DNA of 64,000 nucleotides from NCBI RefSeq assembly GCF_900110125.1, contig NZ_FOCN01000004.1, positions 186,001-250,000 on the forward strand, read 5' to 3'. Under the pieces are notes generated by a model. The model was not told the DNA's origin and did not search any database. It saw only the letters and a program-made list of their open reading frames with translations. A program made the translations under genes and the position numbers. Below, in pieces: positions 42,587-52,536 of the stretch (within the stretch, counting starts at the first letter, position 1; the number at the start of each line of letters is the position of its first letter). This DNA comes from Cryobacterium luteum (GTDB lineage Bacteria > Actinomycetota > Actinomycetes > Actinomycetales > Microbacteriaceae).

Positions 42587-44237
42587 GATCGACCGCCACC
42601 GGCGAAACGGTCGGCCACAGAGCGGCCGGAATGGTCACCGTGAAGACGGCGCCCTCGCGACGCCCGATGGTGAGCGTGCCGCCGAGGCGGGTCACCGCCT
42701 GCCGCACCAGCGCCAGACCGAGCCCGCGGCCACCGATCGAGCGACCCACCGAGCCGCCACCCTTGGTGCTGAAGCCGAGCCGCAGCACGTCGTCGATGAC
42801 ATCGAGTGCCACACCCGCTCCGCTGTCGGCGACCTCGATCGTGACGGCCTGCTCGGTCGATGACACCGTGACCGACACCCGCCGGGGGGCGGCGCCGGCG
42901 GCCGCCGCGTCGAGGGCATTGTCGACCAGGTTGCCCAGTACGGTCACGAGATCCTGGATCGACAACCCCGACTGGGCCAGGGTGCCCGACGCGCTGACCG
43001 TCAGGGTGACCCCGAGCTCATTGGCCTGCGCCGACTTTCCCATGATCAGTGCGCTGATCACGGGTTCATCGACCGAACCGACCATTTCATCGGCGAGTTG
43101 CTGGCTTAACTCAAGATCGGCCGTGGCGAATTCGAGGGCCTCGTGCGTGCGACCGAGTTCCATGAGCGACACGATCGTGTGCAATCGATTGGAATGCTCG
43201 TGGGTCTGTGCCCGCAAGGCGTCGGAAAGAGTCTGCATGGACTGCAATTCGCTGCCCAGGTTCTGTAGATCGGTGTGGTCACGAATCGTGGCCACGAAAC
43301 CCATCGGCTTTCCGCCGGCGATCGAGGTGGATGGGGCCAGGGCCGGTTCCTGGTTGACCACGAGCACCCGGGTACCGGTGAGATGGATCTCGTCGTGCGC
43401 GGTGCGGCCGCTCTGCAACAACTCTCCAAGGCTCGGCGGCAGGCTCAAATCGGCCAGCGCCGGCGGGGCAGTGGTACTGCCCGCCGTCGGCCGCGGCGGA
43501 ATGCCGAGCAACCGCGCCGCCTGATCGTTATAGAGCACGAGGTCTCCGTGTAGATCGACCAGCACGAGCCCCTCCCGCACGGAGTGCAGCACCGAATCGT
43601 AGTAAACGAACAGCTGAGCGAGATGTTCAGGGCCCCAGCCGAGCGTCACGCGGCGCAGATAGCGCCCGATCAGCCAGGTCACCACGGAGCCCGACGCGAG
43701 CAAACCGAGCGCCAGACCGAGCACCGATGGGAGACGGGCGTTCAGGGCAATCGTGATGTTCGACGTCGTGGTGCCCACCGCGACGAGGCCGCGCACGGTG
43801 CCGTCGGCATCCGTTATCGGCACCACGGCACGAACGGATGGCCCGAGCGTTCCGGTGCTGATTTCCGTGAAGGCCGTTCCCGACAACGCCGGTTCGATCG
43901 CACCGATATAGTCTTTGCCGATTTCCGTCGCCGTGGGGTGGGTCCAGCGGGTGCGGTCCGGGGCCATGATCGTGATGAAGTCGAGTCCGGCATCCTTGGT
44001 CAGCGCAAGGGCGTATGGCTGCAGAGACGCGCTCGGATCGACCGATGTGCTCGCGGTGAGCACGAGGGGACTGTCGGCTATGGCGGTGGCGACCGCGAGC
44101 ATGCGGCTGCTGGTCTCGTCGTAGCCGCGATCGCGGGCATCGACGAAAAAGGCCGTTCCGACGAAGACGGTGAGCACCACGATGAACAGGGCGTGCGCGA
44201 GGAACAGCCGCCGGGCAATGCTCCATTCCCTGCGCAC
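42579..44237 (-). CDS. CitA/DcuS-type sensor histidine kinase
   Basis: 552 residues from a GTG preceded by GAGAGAGG; the longer frame has no better start. One helix near residues 12-32, an extracytoplasmic PAS-like domain about 35-165, a second helix about 168-190, a cytoplasmic PAS about 210-330, a histidine box RAQTHEHSNRLHTI, and an ATPase domain with NLVDNALDAA, DSGAGV and GGRGLGLALV. CitA/DcuS kinases sense external C4- or C6-carboxylates, which fits the divergent dctA. Confidence 0.93.
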   Translation of the reverse strand: MRREWSIARRLFLAHALFIVVLTVFVGTAFFVDARDRGYDETSSRMLAVATAIADSPLVLTASTSVDPSASLQPYALALTKDAGLDFITIMAPDRTRWTHPTATEIGKDYIGAIEPALSGTAFTEISTGTLGPSVRAVVPITDADGTVRGLVAVGTTTSNITIALNARLPSVLGLALGLLASGSVVTWLIGRYLRRVTLGWGPEHLAQLFVYYDSVLHSVREGLVLVDLHGDLVLYNDQAARLLGIPPRPTAGSTTAPPALADLSLPPSLGELLQSGRTAHDEIHLTGTRVLVVNQEPALAPSTSIAGGKPMGFVATIRDHTDLQNLGSELQSMQTLSDALRAQTHEHSNRLHTIVSLMELGRTHEALEFATADLELSQQLADEMVGSVDEPVISALIMGKSAQANELGVTLTVSASGTLAQSGLSIQDLVTVLGNLVDNALDAAAAGAAPRRVSVTVSSTEQAVTIEVADSGAGVALDVIDDVLRLGFSTKGGGSVGRSIGGRGLGLALVRQAVTRLGGTLTIGRREGAVFTVTIPAALWPTVSPVAVDHD

Positions 44238-44373
44238 TAACGGCCTCTCTCGTGGGTTCGTGAACAATATGACCGCAACCGTGCATACAGGAGCCGCAGC
44301 GGGCACTGTGGAACGAATCGCAGCAGCCGGAGCCCGTGGTGGGCCAGGTTAAGCCTAGACATAGGAGTCTGAC

Positions 44374-45780
44374 ATGGCATCGACGCCATCAACCCGTACT
44401 AAATCTAACAAATCTGGCAAGCCCAAGAAGAGAATCGACTCGTCGCACTACCTCTACATGGCCGTCATCATCGCCGTCGTGCTCGGTATCGTCGTCGGAC
44501 TGGTCTGGGGCGGCGAAAAGGGCTTCGCCGTATCGCTCAAGCCACTCGGTGACCTGTTCATCGCCCTGATCAGGATGATGATCGCCCCGATCATCTTCTG
44601 CACGATCATTCTCGGTATTGGCTCGATCGCCAAGGCCGCCACCGTCGGTAAGATCGGCGGACTGGCCCTGGGTTACTTTCTGATCATGTCGACCTTCGCG
44701 CTCGGTATCGGCCTTGTCGTAGGCAACATGATCCACCCGGGTGAGGGAATCAACCTCTCGGACGCCACGTACGAAGCCACCGAATCCGCCGACACCCAGT
44801 CGTTCCTGCTCGGAATCGTGCCCACCACCCTGTTCTCGTCGCTGACCAGCGGCAACATTCTGCAGACACTCATGGTGGCTCTGATCGCCGGTTTCGCTCT
44901 GCAGCGCATGGGGCCGGCCGGCAAGCCGATTCTCGAGGGAATCGCCCACGTTCAGGCCCTGGTCTTCCGCATTCTCATCATGGTCATGTGGCTCGCCCCG
45001 ATCGGCGCCTTCGGCGCGATCGCCGCCGTCGTCGGCGCTACCGGCATTCAGGCCGTGATCAGTTTGTTCACCCTGATGGTCGCGTTCTACATCACCTGCA
45101 TCGTCTTCATCGTGGTCATCCTCGGCGGACTGCTCAAGCTCGTCACCGGTGTGAACATCTTCAAGCTGATGCGTTACCTCGGCCGCGAATACCTGCTGAT
45201 CGTGTCGACCTCGTCCTCAGAGGCCGCCCTGCCGCGACTCATCGCGAAGATGGAACACCTCGGCATCTCCAAGCCCGTCGTGGGCGTGACCGTGCCCACC
45301 GGCTACTCGTTCAACCTCGACGGCACCGCTATCTACCTCACCATGGCGTCGCTGTTCATCGCCAATGCGCTCGGCCAGCCGCTCGCCCTCGGCGAGCAGA
45401 TCGGCCTGCTCGTCTTCATGATCATCGCGAGCAAGGGAGCCGCCGGAGTTTCCGGCGCCGGCCTCGCTACCCTGGCCGCCGGACTGCAGGCCCACGCCCC
45501 GCAGCTCGTCGGCGGTGTCGGCTTCATCGTGGGCATCGACCGATTCATGTCCGAAGCCCGTGCGCTGACCAACTTCACCGGCAACGCCGTCGCAACCGTC
45601 ATGATCGGCTCCTGGACCAAGGAGATGGACCGCGTGCAGGTGGACCGCGTGCTCGACAAGCTCGAACCGTTCGACGAGCGCACCATGCTCACCCACGGTC
45701 ACGTGAGCGCCGCCGACACGCAGCGCAGCAATGAGAAGGCAGCGCAGTCCGAAGTTTTGGAGCGCGCCCAGCTGAAATAG
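44374..45780 (+). CDS. dctA: C4-dicarboxylate transport protein DctA
   Basis: 468-residue DAACS-family symporter. Family motifs are RMMIAPIIFCTI, the serine-rich reentrant loop STSSSEAALPRL, VPTGYSFNLDGTAIY and FTGNAVATVMIGSW. It imports succinate, fumarate or malate with cations. A strong TAGGAG-type ribosome binding site precedes the ATG. It is divergent from the sensor kinase gene across about 136 nt, which probably holds the operator; no clear repeat was picked out there. Confidence 0.95.
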   Translation: MASTPSTRTKSNKSGKPKKRIDSSHYLYMAVIIAVVLGIVVGLVWGGEKGFAVSLKPLGDLFIALIRMMIAPIIFCTIILGIGSIAKAATVGKIGGLALGYFLIMSTFALGIGLVVGNMIHPGEGINLSDATYEATESADTQSFLLGIVPTTLFSSLTSGNILQTLMVALIAGFALQRMGPAGKPILEGIAHVQALVFRILIMVMWLAPIGAFGAIAAVVGATGIQAVISLFTLMVAFYITCIVFIVVILGGLLKLVTGVNIFKLMRYLGREYLLIVSTSSSEAALPRLIAKMEHLGISKPVVGVTVPTGYSFNLDGTAIYLTMASLFIANALGQPLALGEQIGLLVFMIIASKGAAGVSGAGLATLAAGLQAHAPQLVGGVGFIVGIDRFMSEARALTNFTGNAVATVMIGSWTKEMDRVQVDRVLDKLEPFDERTMLTHGHVSAADTQRSNEKAAQSEVLERAQLK

Positions 45781-45802
45781 CGCGCGCTACTAGACTCACG
45801 CT

Positions 45803-45845
45803 AAGGGTGTCGTCCGGAGGAATCCTCCCGGGCGGCACCCCTTTT
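45803..45845 (+). terminator. Intrinsic terminator after dctA
   Basis: AAGGGTGTCGTCC pairs with GGCGGCACCCCTT (one or two G-U pairs), joined by a gaggaatcctc mini-stem and followed by TTTT. It lies about 22 nt past the dctA stop. Confidence 0.88.
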
Positions 45846-46118
45846 GTCTCTCGGTTTCGGCCTGCCTAAATATCAGTGTGTTAGGATTGTTTACGGTCTT
45901 ACAACCCTTCACCAGGACGCGCATGCGTAGCCCCCATTTGAGATGGGACGGCCGCCTTCGTATGGTGAGGTGCCGACGGACGCGATCCCATGATTGCTCC
46001 ACGCCCGCGCTGAATCACTGAACGCGTCTGGGCTGCTCGGTGCCTACCCGTCCGACAAGAGAGCATGTCGCTTCGTCAGCCGTGAAATCGACTACGTTCG
46101 ACGTGCACCGGAGAACAC
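45846..46118. other. Regulatory spacer upstream of proVWX
   Basis: No gene supported. The stretch is less GC-rich near 45865-45905 and contains TAGGAT at about 45891, a possible -10 box, and a short palindrome cccatttgagatggg near 45940. A long leader of about 200 nt before proV would follow if that promoter is used; osmotic operons often have such leaders, but no known riboswitch is recognised. Confidence 0.35.
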
Positions 46119-47441
46119 GTGACCGAGAGTATTCCTCGTCCAGCCACCATTGCCGTCAAGGCAGATCACCTCTACAAAGCATTCGGGCGCCGCCCGCACG
46201 AGATCGTCAAGAAACTCAAGGCGGGCAAGAGCCGCGCCGAGATCTCGAACCTCGGAGTCGCCGCCGTCATCGACGCCTCCTTCGAGGTTAAGAAGGGCGA
46301 GATCTTCGTCGTCATGGGCCTGTCCGGTTCGGGCAAATCAACCCTTATCCGCATGCTCAACGGCCTGTGGGACACCACATCGGGCACTGTGACCGTCGGC
46401 GGCACCGACATCACCGGCGTCTCCGCCAGAGACCTGCGCGACGTACGTCGCAAGAGCATCTCCATGGTGTTCCAGCACTTCGCCCTGCTGCCGCACCGCA
46501 CGGTGATCGACAACGTCGCCTACGGGCTTGAAATTCAGGGCATGGGTCGCACCGAACGCCTCGCCAAAGCCCAGACGATCATCGACCTGGTCGGCCTCGC
46601 CGGCTGGGCCGACAACTCGCCGTCCGAGCTGTCGGGAGGGATGCAGCAGCGCGTCGGCCTCGGCCGTGCCCTCGCCGCCGACACCGACGTGCTGCTCATG
46701 GACGAAGCGTTCAGCGCCCTCGACCCGCTGATTCGCCGAGAAATGCAGGAGCAGCTGATCGAGCTGCAGGCCGCTCTCGGCAAAACGATCATCTTCATCA
46801 CCCACGACCTCAACGAGGCCATGTTCCTCGGCGACCGCATCGCGGTCATGCGCGACGGCCGCATCGTGCAGATCGGCACGCCGGAGGAGATTCTCACCGA
46901 CCCGGCCAACGACTACGTGGCCCAGTTCGTGCAGGACGTCGACCGAGCCCGCGTGCTTACCGCCGCGAGCGTGATGGAACCGGTGCGTTCGGTCATCACC
47001 AAGACGGCCGGCCCCAGGGCCGCGCTGCGCACGATGCGCGACCTGCAGACATCCGTCACCTTCGTACTCAACCGCGACCGCAGCTTCGCCGGGATCGTGC
47101 GTGACCGCGACGTGCTGGGGCTCGTCAAAAACGGCGAGACCGACCTGCGCGGCATCATTCGGGACGACGCCACCTCGGTGCTGCCCGAAACCGCGCTGGT
47201 CGACCTGGTCGAGCCGTCGGTGGGGAGCGAACTGCCCATAGCCGTCGTCGACGAGAAGAACCGCCTGCTCGGTGTGATTCCGCGGGTGACCCTGCTGGCC
47301 GCCATCGGCAACGTGAACACCAACACCGGCGCCCTGCCCATCGTGATGCCGCCGGCCACGATTTCGATCAGCCAGATCACGAAGATTCTGGGCGACACCG
47401 CCGAAGATATGCCCATCGACGCCGAAGGAGTCCGCGCATGA
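46119..47441 (+). CDS. proV: Glycine betaine/L-proline ABC transporter ATP-binding protein
   Basis: 440 residues from a GTG. The family-specific N-terminus (VKADHLYKAFGRRPHEIVKKLKAG) precedes Walker A GLSGSGKST, signature LSGGMQQRVGLGRAL and Walker B LLMDEAFSALDPL. A C-terminal CBS-domain region covers about 285-400, which in OpuA/ProV couples transport to ionic strength. It energises uptake of the compatible solutes glycine betaine or proline betaine. It overlaps proW by four bases. Confidence 0.95.
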   Translation: MTESIPRPATIAVKADHLYKAFGRRPHEIVKKLKAGKSRAEISNLGVAAVIDASFEVKKGEIFVVMGLSGSGKSTLIRMLNGLWDTTSGTVTVGGTDITGVSARDLRDVRRKSISMVFQHFALLPHRTVIDNVAYGLEIQGMGRTERLAKAQTIIDLVGLAGWADNSPSELSGGMQQRVGLGRALAADTDVLLMDEAFSALDPLIRREMQEQLIELQAALGKTIIFITHDLNEAMFLGDRIAVMRDGRIVQIGTPEEILTDPANDYVAQFVQDVDRARVLTAASVMEPVRSVITKTAGPRAALRTMRDLQTSVTFVLNRDRSFAGIVRDRDVLGLVKNGETDLRGIIRDDATSVLPETALVDLVEPSVGSELPIAVVDEKNRLLGVIPRVTLLAAIGNVNTNTGALPIVMPPATISISQITKILGDTAEDMPIDAEGVRA

Positions 47442-48373
47442 CCGACTTTCGCCTACCCCTGGGTTCCCTCGTTGAATCCTTCGTCGACTACATCACCGAC
47501 ACCTTCGGCTTCATCTTCGACTTCATCCGCGCCCTGTTCGCCGGCGCCTACGACGGGGTCGAAATTCTGCTCGGTGCACCGCCGTTCTGGGCGATCATGC
47601 TTGTGCTCGGGGTTCTCGCGTTCGGTATCCGCGGCTGGAAGTTTGCCGTTGGCACCATCGTCGGCTTGCTCGTCATTCTTGGGGTGGACCAGTGGGACAA
47701 CGCCATGGATACCCTCGCCCTCGTGCTCGTGGCGAGTGTGCTGGCGATTGCGCTCAGCGTTCCGCTCGGCATCCTCGCGGCCAAGTCCACGCTCGCCTCG
47801 AACATCATTCGCCCGGTGCTGGACTTCATGCAGACCATGCCGGCGTTCGTCTACCTCATTCCAGCACTCATCCTGTTTCGCATCGGGGTGGTACCCGGAA
47901 TCGTCGCGACCATCATCTTCGCGATGGCCCCCGGCGTGCGCCTGACCGAGCTGGGCATTCGCAGCGTCGATAAAGAGGTGGTTGAGGCCGGCCAGGCCTT
48001 CGGCGCATCGCCGTGGCGCATCCTGCGTCAAATTCAACTGCCGTTGGCGACCCCGACCATCATGGCCGGCATCAACCAGGTCATCATGCTCTCGCTCTCC
48101 ATGGTCGTCATCTCCGGCCTGGTCGGAGCGGGCGGGCTCGGCGCGCAGGTCATCGCGAGCCTGAATCGCATCGACATCGCCCTCGGATTCGAAGCCGGGC
48201 TGGCCGTGGTGATTCTCGCGATCTTCCTCGACCGCATCACGGCGTCACTCGGCAGCAGCGAATCGGCGGGCTTCTTTGGCAGCCTTCGCCGCGTTCTGCG
48301 GGCCCGCCGAGTGACGGATGCCGCGGCATCCGCTCCCCGCACCGCCAGCGCACCGCAGCCCTCTCGCGTCTGA
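47438..48373 (+). CDS. proW: Glycine betaine/L-proline ABC transporter permease
   Basis: 311 residues with about six to seven helices. The binding-protein-dependent permease EAA loop is EVVEAGQAFGASPWRILRQIQLP. Conserved stretches PVLDFMQTMPAFVYLIPAL and GLVGAGGLGAQV are typical of ProW/OpuAB. It is translationally coupled to proV and followed by proX after about 125 nt. Confidence 0.95.
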   Translation: MTDFRLPLGSLVESFVDYITDTFGFIFDFIRALFAGAYDGVEILLGAPPFWAIMLVLGVLAFGIRGWKFAVGTIVGLLVILGVDQWDNAMDTLALVLVASVLAIALSVPLGILAAKSTLASNIIRPVLDFMQTMPAFVYLIPALILFRIGVVPGIVATIIFAMAPGVRLTELGIRSVDKEVVEAGQAFGASPWRILRQIQLPLATPTIMAGINQVIMLSLSMVVISGLVGAGGLGAQVIASLNRIDIALGFEAGLAVVILAIFLDRITASLGSSESAGFFGSLRRVLRARRVTDAAASAPRTASAPQPSRV

Positions 48374-48499
48374 CGCGATCATTCTGACGCACCTCACAGA
48401 TTTACGGATGCGTCCGCATCCGTTTCACAGTGCGGCTCACGCCGTATGCACCTCGAGTCAACCCAGTCACCCACAGCAGGTGGCACGAAAGGAAGACCT

Positions 48500-49396
48500 A
48501 TGAAGAACCGCTCCACATCAATTCTCGCTCTGGGCGCCGTCGGCATTCTGGCCCTCACCGGCTGCGCCGCCTCCGGGGAGACCGAAACCGTCGGCAACGG
48601 CAACGATGACAACAAGGACATGTCCATTGCCGTGTTCAACGGTTGGGACGAAGGCATCGCCGCGTCGCACCTGTGGAAGGCCATTCTCGAGGAGAAGGGC
48701 TACAGCGTTGAACTCGAGTACGCCGACCCGGCTCCGGTGTACCTCGGCCTGTCCGAGGGCGACTACGACCTCAGCATGGACGTCTGGCTGCCCGTCACCC
48801 ACGCGTCCTACCTCGAAGAGTACGGCGACGACATGATCGACCTCGGTGCCTGGAACGAGGAGTCACGCAACGCCATCGCAGTCAACGCCGATGCCCCGAT
48901 CGATTCGCTCGAGGAACTCGCGGCCAACGCCGACCTGTTCGGCAACCGCATCGTCGGCATCGAGCCCGGCGCCGGCCTGACCGAAGCCACGACCGACAAC
49001 GTCATCCCCGGCTACGGCCTCGAGGGCATGGAATACCTGACCTCGTCGACGGCGGCCATGCTGACCGAGTTGCAGACGGCCACCGATAACGGCGAGAACA
49101 TCGTTGTGACCCTGTGGGAGCCGCACTGGGCGTACGGTGTGTTTCCGCTCAAGAACCTCGAGGACCCGCAGGGCGCCCTCGGCGGTGTCGAGAGCATCCA
49201 CTCCTACGCCAAGAGCGACTTCAAGACCGACTTCCCGACGGCTGCCGGCTGGGTTGAAGGCTTCGAGATGGATCTCGACCTGCTGTACTCGCTCGAGAAC
49301 GCCATGTTCGTCGACTACGAGGGCCAGGACTACGAGCCCATCGTCGCCCAGTGGATCGAAGACAACCGGGAGTACGTGGACGGCCTCACCAGCTAG
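48500..49396 (+). CDS. proX: Glycine betaine-binding lipoprotein
   Basis: 298 residues from the ATG at 48500, preceded by GAAAGGAAG. A lipoprotein signal peptide ends in ALTGCAAS with the lipidated Cys near residue 22, so this single-membrane organism tethers the binding protein. The OpuAC fold follows, with aromatic-rich segments (WKAILEEKGYSVELEYADPAPVYLG, LWEPHWAYG) suited to cation-pi binding of a quaternary amine. It completes the proVWX osmoprotectant importer. Confidence 0.94.
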   Translation: MKNRSTSILALGAVGILALTGCAASGETETVGNGNDDNKDMSIAVFNGWDEGIAASHLWKAILEEKGYSVELEYADPAPVYLGLSEGDYDLSMDVWLPVTHASYLEEYGDDMIDLGAWNEESRNAIAVNADAPIDSLEELAANADLFGNRIVGIEPGAGLTEATTDNVIPGYGLEGMEYLTSSTAAMLTELQTATDNGENIVVTLWEPHWAYGVFPLKNLEDPQGALGGVESIHSYAKSDFKTDFPTAAGWVEGFEMDLDLLYSLENAMFVDYEGQDYEPIVAQWIEDNREYVDGLTS

Positions 49397-49416
49397 TCAC
49401 TGACCTTCTGAACCAC

Positions 49417-49448
49417 GAACGGCCCGCATCCTCGGATGCGGGCCGTTC
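49417..49448. terminator. Bidirectional terminator proX/FKBP gene
   Basis: A perfect 15-bp inverted repeat, gaacggcccgcatcc (49417-49431) and its complement (49434-49448), with a 2-base spacer, between two convergent genes. Confidence 0.9.
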
Positions 49449-49465
49449 TGCTTGAAACTGTGATG

Positions 49466-50458
49466 CTAGGCCTCCGGGCCGCCAGCGACGGCGAGAATGT
49501 CGATCACGAACACGAGCGTATCCGTGCCCGAAATACCCTGGGTGCCCTCGGCGCCATAGCCGAACTCCGGCGGAATGACGGCGATGACTTGGGAACCGAC
49601 GGTCTGGCCGACGAGTGCCTGGGTGAAGCCGGCGATCACGCCGCCGGTCGGGAAGACGGCGTACGGAGCGCTGCCCCACGACGAATCAAAGGTCTCACCG
49701 GTTGCCCAGAGGGCTCCGGTGTACGCGACGGCCACGCTCGCACCGTCGGTGACGACCTCGCCATCGCCCTTCTTGAGGGTGGAGATCTTCAGATCGGCGG
49801 GAGCATCCGTCGCGGGAATCGTGATGGTCGGAGCTCCGTCGTCGGCGAGAGCCACGGTGGGGAAGCCGTCTTCGACGGGCTGGTCGTCACCAGACGCCTG
49901 TGTCGGCACGTCGGCGATCACTTTGATGACGTCCATGACAAAAACGACGGGATCGCCGACGGCCACGCCGGTGGTCTCCTGGTCGGCGAAGGCATCCGCT
50001 GCGGTGCTCACGGTCACGATGCGGTCGCCCTCGACGGCGCAGTTCGCTGACCGCACGAGACCGTGCAGCAGGCCGGTGTCATTGATCGGAATGACGAGGC
50101 TGGCTCCGTCGGTGGAGTAGGTCGTCGCCTGCACGAGTTCGTCGGTCTTGGCGTTGTACAGGGTGATCGCGACCTCGACGATCGAGTCCTTCTTAGCCGT
50201 GTCGGTTCCGGTTCCCTCGATCGCGACCGTGCGTTCGGTGGCCGAGGGCTCGAGCGGAGCGTCGATCGAGATATCGAGGGGAGCGCCGAAATCACCGGTG
50301 ACCTTCACGCTGTCCGAGAGCTTTCCCGGCTCCGTGCAGTCCGCCGAAGGGGAACTGGCGGCCGCAGCATCCGTTGCTTTGGGGGTGTCGCTGGTGCCGC
50401 AAGCGGTGAGCGCGAGCGTGAGTCCCACAATGGTGAGCAGGGCGGGAATTTTCGACAC
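49466..50458 (-). CDS. Lipoprotein with two FKBP-type peptidyl-prolyl isomerase domains
   Basis: 330 residues. The lipobox LTAC places the lipidated Cys at residue 20. A degenerate FKBP-like domain covers about 70-190 (KKDSIVEVAITLYNAKTDELV) and a more conserved FKBP domain about 230-328 (VAYTGALWATGETFDSSW, GGVIAGFTQALVGQTVGSQVIAVIPPEFGYG, DTLVFVIDIL). It probably assists folding of exported proteins at the outer face of the membrane. The two-domain layout is common in actinobacteria. Confidence 0.9.
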   Translation of the reverse strand: MSKIPALLTIVGLTLALTACGTSDTPKATDAAAASSPSADCTEPGKLSDSVKVTGDFGAPLDISIDAPLEPSATERTVAIEGTGTDTAKKDSIVEVAITLYNAKTDELVQATTYSTDGASLVIPINDTGLLHGLVRSANCAVEGDRIVTVSTAADAFADQETTGVAVGDPVVFVMDVIKVIADVPTQASGDDQPVEDGFPTVALADDGAPTITIPATDAPADLKISTLKKGDGEVVTDGASVAVAYTGALWATGETFDSSWGSAPYAVFPTGGVIAGFTQALVGQTVGSQVIAVIPPEFGYGAEGTQGISGTDTLVFVIDILAVAGGPEA

Positions 50459-50612
50459 GGGGCCTCTTTCGAGTACGTAGCTGCGGGCAGGCGATCAATG
50501 CGGTGAAGGCGGTGTGGCTCGACGAGCCAAGTCCTTACTCTGCCACGCCTCGCCTATGAAGGGGCTGAGTGGATGCCGCGTGGCTGATTGAAACTGCGCC
50601 GCAGAAGAACGC

Positions 50613-51206
50613 TCAGTCGTCGAGCCCGCGCGCGATCAGGGCCTCGCCTAGGGCATCCGCTGCGTAGAGGGAGCGCACCACCACCGGCACGGCGATCGAC
50701 AACAGCGAGCCCTGCGTGCCGCGGGCGGTGCGGGCCTCGAGCACCTCGCGCACTATGTCGGCGACCAGGGGGATGCAGCGGATGGTCAGGGCAACGAGCA
50801 ACCCCACCCGATCGGCGTCGATGAAGCGCCGGAACGGGCGCAGCAGCGTCTGGAAGGCTTCGAGCACCGCGGTGACCGTGGTGGTCATGGTGAACAGAGC
50901 GGCGAGAGCCACGGCTACGAGCAGGCGACCGGCCATGAGGGCGGCGATCAGCCAGCCCGAGAGCAGACCCTGGATCGGCACCGCAACGAGCAGAATCAGC
51001 AGAATGGGCGCGACTTGGGCTGCGGCCGCCTGCACCGGAACTCGGGCCACCACGAACAACAACAGAACGACGACCGCGGCACCGCCGATGACCCAGGGGT
51101 CGGGCGAGGTGCCGATCAGTACAACGCAGAGCGAGAGCAGAAACAGCTTGAGCAGGGTCGGCGCCCGGTGCACGGCGGAGTTGCCCGGGCTATACAGGCC
51201 GATCAT
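50613..51206 (-). CDS. bioN: ECF transporter T component (BioN-type)
   Basis: 197-residue membrane protein with about five helices. Two Ala-x-Arg-Gly-type coupling motifs (EARTARG and ALIARG) contact the ATPase. It is the transmembrane coupling subunit of an energy-coupling factor importer, overlapping the ATPase gene by four bases. With BioY and BioM adjacent it is a biotin-specific system. Confidence 0.9.
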   Translation of the reverse strand: MIGLYSPGNSAVHRAPTLLKLFLLSLCVVLIGTSPDPWVIGGAAVVVLLLFVVARVPVQAAAAQVAPILLILLVAVPIQGLLSGWLIAALMAGRLLVAVALAALFTMTTTVTAVLEAFQTLLRPFRRFIDADRVGLLVALTIRCIPLVADIVREVLEARTARGTQGSLLSIAVPVVVRSLYAADALGEALIARGLDD

Positions 51207-51886
51207 GCGAGCAACAGGGCGCGGTAGGCCGCGAGCGATTGCTGCGGCGCTCCGTCGGCGACGACCGAGCCCTCATCGATCACGATCACCCGGTCGAAAT
51301 CCTCGACCAGGTTCAGGTGGTGCGTGACCACGATGACCTGCTGTGGAAGTGTCTGCATCAGGTCGCTGATGCGGCGCGCGTTGCGGGCGTCGAGCAGGGT
51401 GGTCGGTTCGTCGGCGACGATGGTCGCCGGCTCTGCCACCAGAACCGCCGCGAGGGCGAGGAGCTGCTTCTGCCCGCCAGACAAACGGTGTGCCGGATGC
51501 TCGGCGTGCTCGCTCAGCCCGAACTGGTCGAGAGCGGCCGCCGTGCGCCGCGCGATTTCGGCAGGGGAGAGGCCGCGACGGCGCAGGGTGAACGCGACAT
51601 CCTCCTGCACGGTCGGCATCACGATCTGATTGTCGGGATTCGTGAAGATGAACCCCACCTTGCGGCGCACCTCGCGAGCATGGCGGGCCACGTTCTGACC
51701 GTCAACCGAAACGGTGCCGGATGTCGGTGTCATGAGCCCGTTGATCATGCGCACGAGGGTGGACTTACCGGAACCGTTCGCACCGATGATGCCGATGCGG
51801 TGCTCGGTCAGGTGGAGCGTGATATCGCGCAGCACCGTGCGGTTGCCGAACGACTGCGAAACCTGCTCAAAGCGGATGCTGCTCAC
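51203..51886 (-). CDS. bioM: ECF transporter ATP-binding protein (BioM-type)
   Basis: 227-residue ABC ATPase. Walker A is GANGSGKSTLV, the Q-loop lies in FIFTNPDNQIV (the FxNPDxQ form typical of ECF ATPases), the signature is LSGGQKQLLALA and Walker B is TIVADEPTTLLD. It powers biotin import and overlaps bioY and bioN by four bases on each side. Confidence 0.94.
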   Translation of the reverse strand: MSSIRFEQVSQSFGNRTVLRDITLHLTEHRIGIIGANGSGKSTLVRMINGLMTPTSGTVSVDGQNVARHAREVRRKVGFIFTNPDNQIVMPTVQEDVAFTLRRRGLSPAEIARRTAAALDQFGLSEHAEHPAHRLSGGQKQLLALAAVLVAEPATIVADEPTTLLDARNARRISDLMQTLPQQVIVVTHHLNLVEDFDRVIVIDEGSVVADGAPQQSLAAYRALLLA

Positions 51887-52491
51887 TGGTGTGGGCGCCG
51901 ACCCCTCGGCAGCGCGATGAGCCCTGGGTAGGCCCGGTGCACCTGGCCGGCGACGAGCACGGTCAGCACGACCTTGATCAGGTCGCCGGGGATGAACACC
52001 ACGTTGAGGCCGAGCGTGGTCCAGAGCGGCAGGCTGAGGTTGAGAGCCATCACCGGAATGCCGACCGCATAGACGGCGACGATGCCGCCGAGAATGGTGG
52101 CGCCGAGCGCCAGCCAGAATGGGTACTTCGGCAGCAGGCGAGCGGTGAGGTAGCCGGTGACGAAGGCGCCGAGCAGCCAGCCGTAGAGGTAGCCGGCCGC
52201 CGGGCTCACGGTGAACACCCCGATGCCGCCGCGCGCGCCGGCGAGCAGGGGCAGGCCAACGGCCGTCAGAACGAGAAAGAGCAGAACGGCGAGCGATCCC
52301 TTGCGCGGACCGAGAATCGCCCCGGCGAACATCACGCCGAGCGACTGCAGGGTGATCGGCACCGGACCGATGTTCAGCGGACCCGGCAGGCCCAGGGCGG
52401 CGATGAGGGCCGCGAAAATGGCGATCTGGGCAAGGTCACGGGCGGGCAGAATACGCCTCGTCGGAGTGCTCGTACGAACGGTGTCGGTCAT
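51883..52491 (-). CDS. bioY: Biotin ECF transporter substrate-binding protein BioY
   Basis: 202 residues from the ATG at 52491. The six-helix S component contains the BioY wording (PITLQSLGVMFAGAILGPRKG, SPAAGYLYGWLLGAFVTGYL). It binds biotin with high affinity in the membrane. It lies about 45 nt after the GH15 gene. The AT-rich upstream gap contains a TAGAATT-like stretch but no confirmed BirA or BioQ operator. Confidence 0.94.
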   Translation of the reverse strand: MTDTVRTSTPTRRILPARDLAQIAIFAALIAALGLPGPLNIGPVPITLQSLGVMFAGAILGPRKGSLAVLLFLVLTAVGLPLLAGARGGIGVFTVSPAAGYLYGWLLGAFVTGYLTARLLPKYPFWLALGATILGGIVAVYAVGIPVMALNLSLPLWTTLGLNVVFIPGDLIKVVLTVLVAGQVHRAYPGLIALPRGRRPHQ

Positions 52492-52536
52492 GATTCCAAA
52501 TCTAGAATTCGGCGTCCACCCGCCGCTGAACAATAC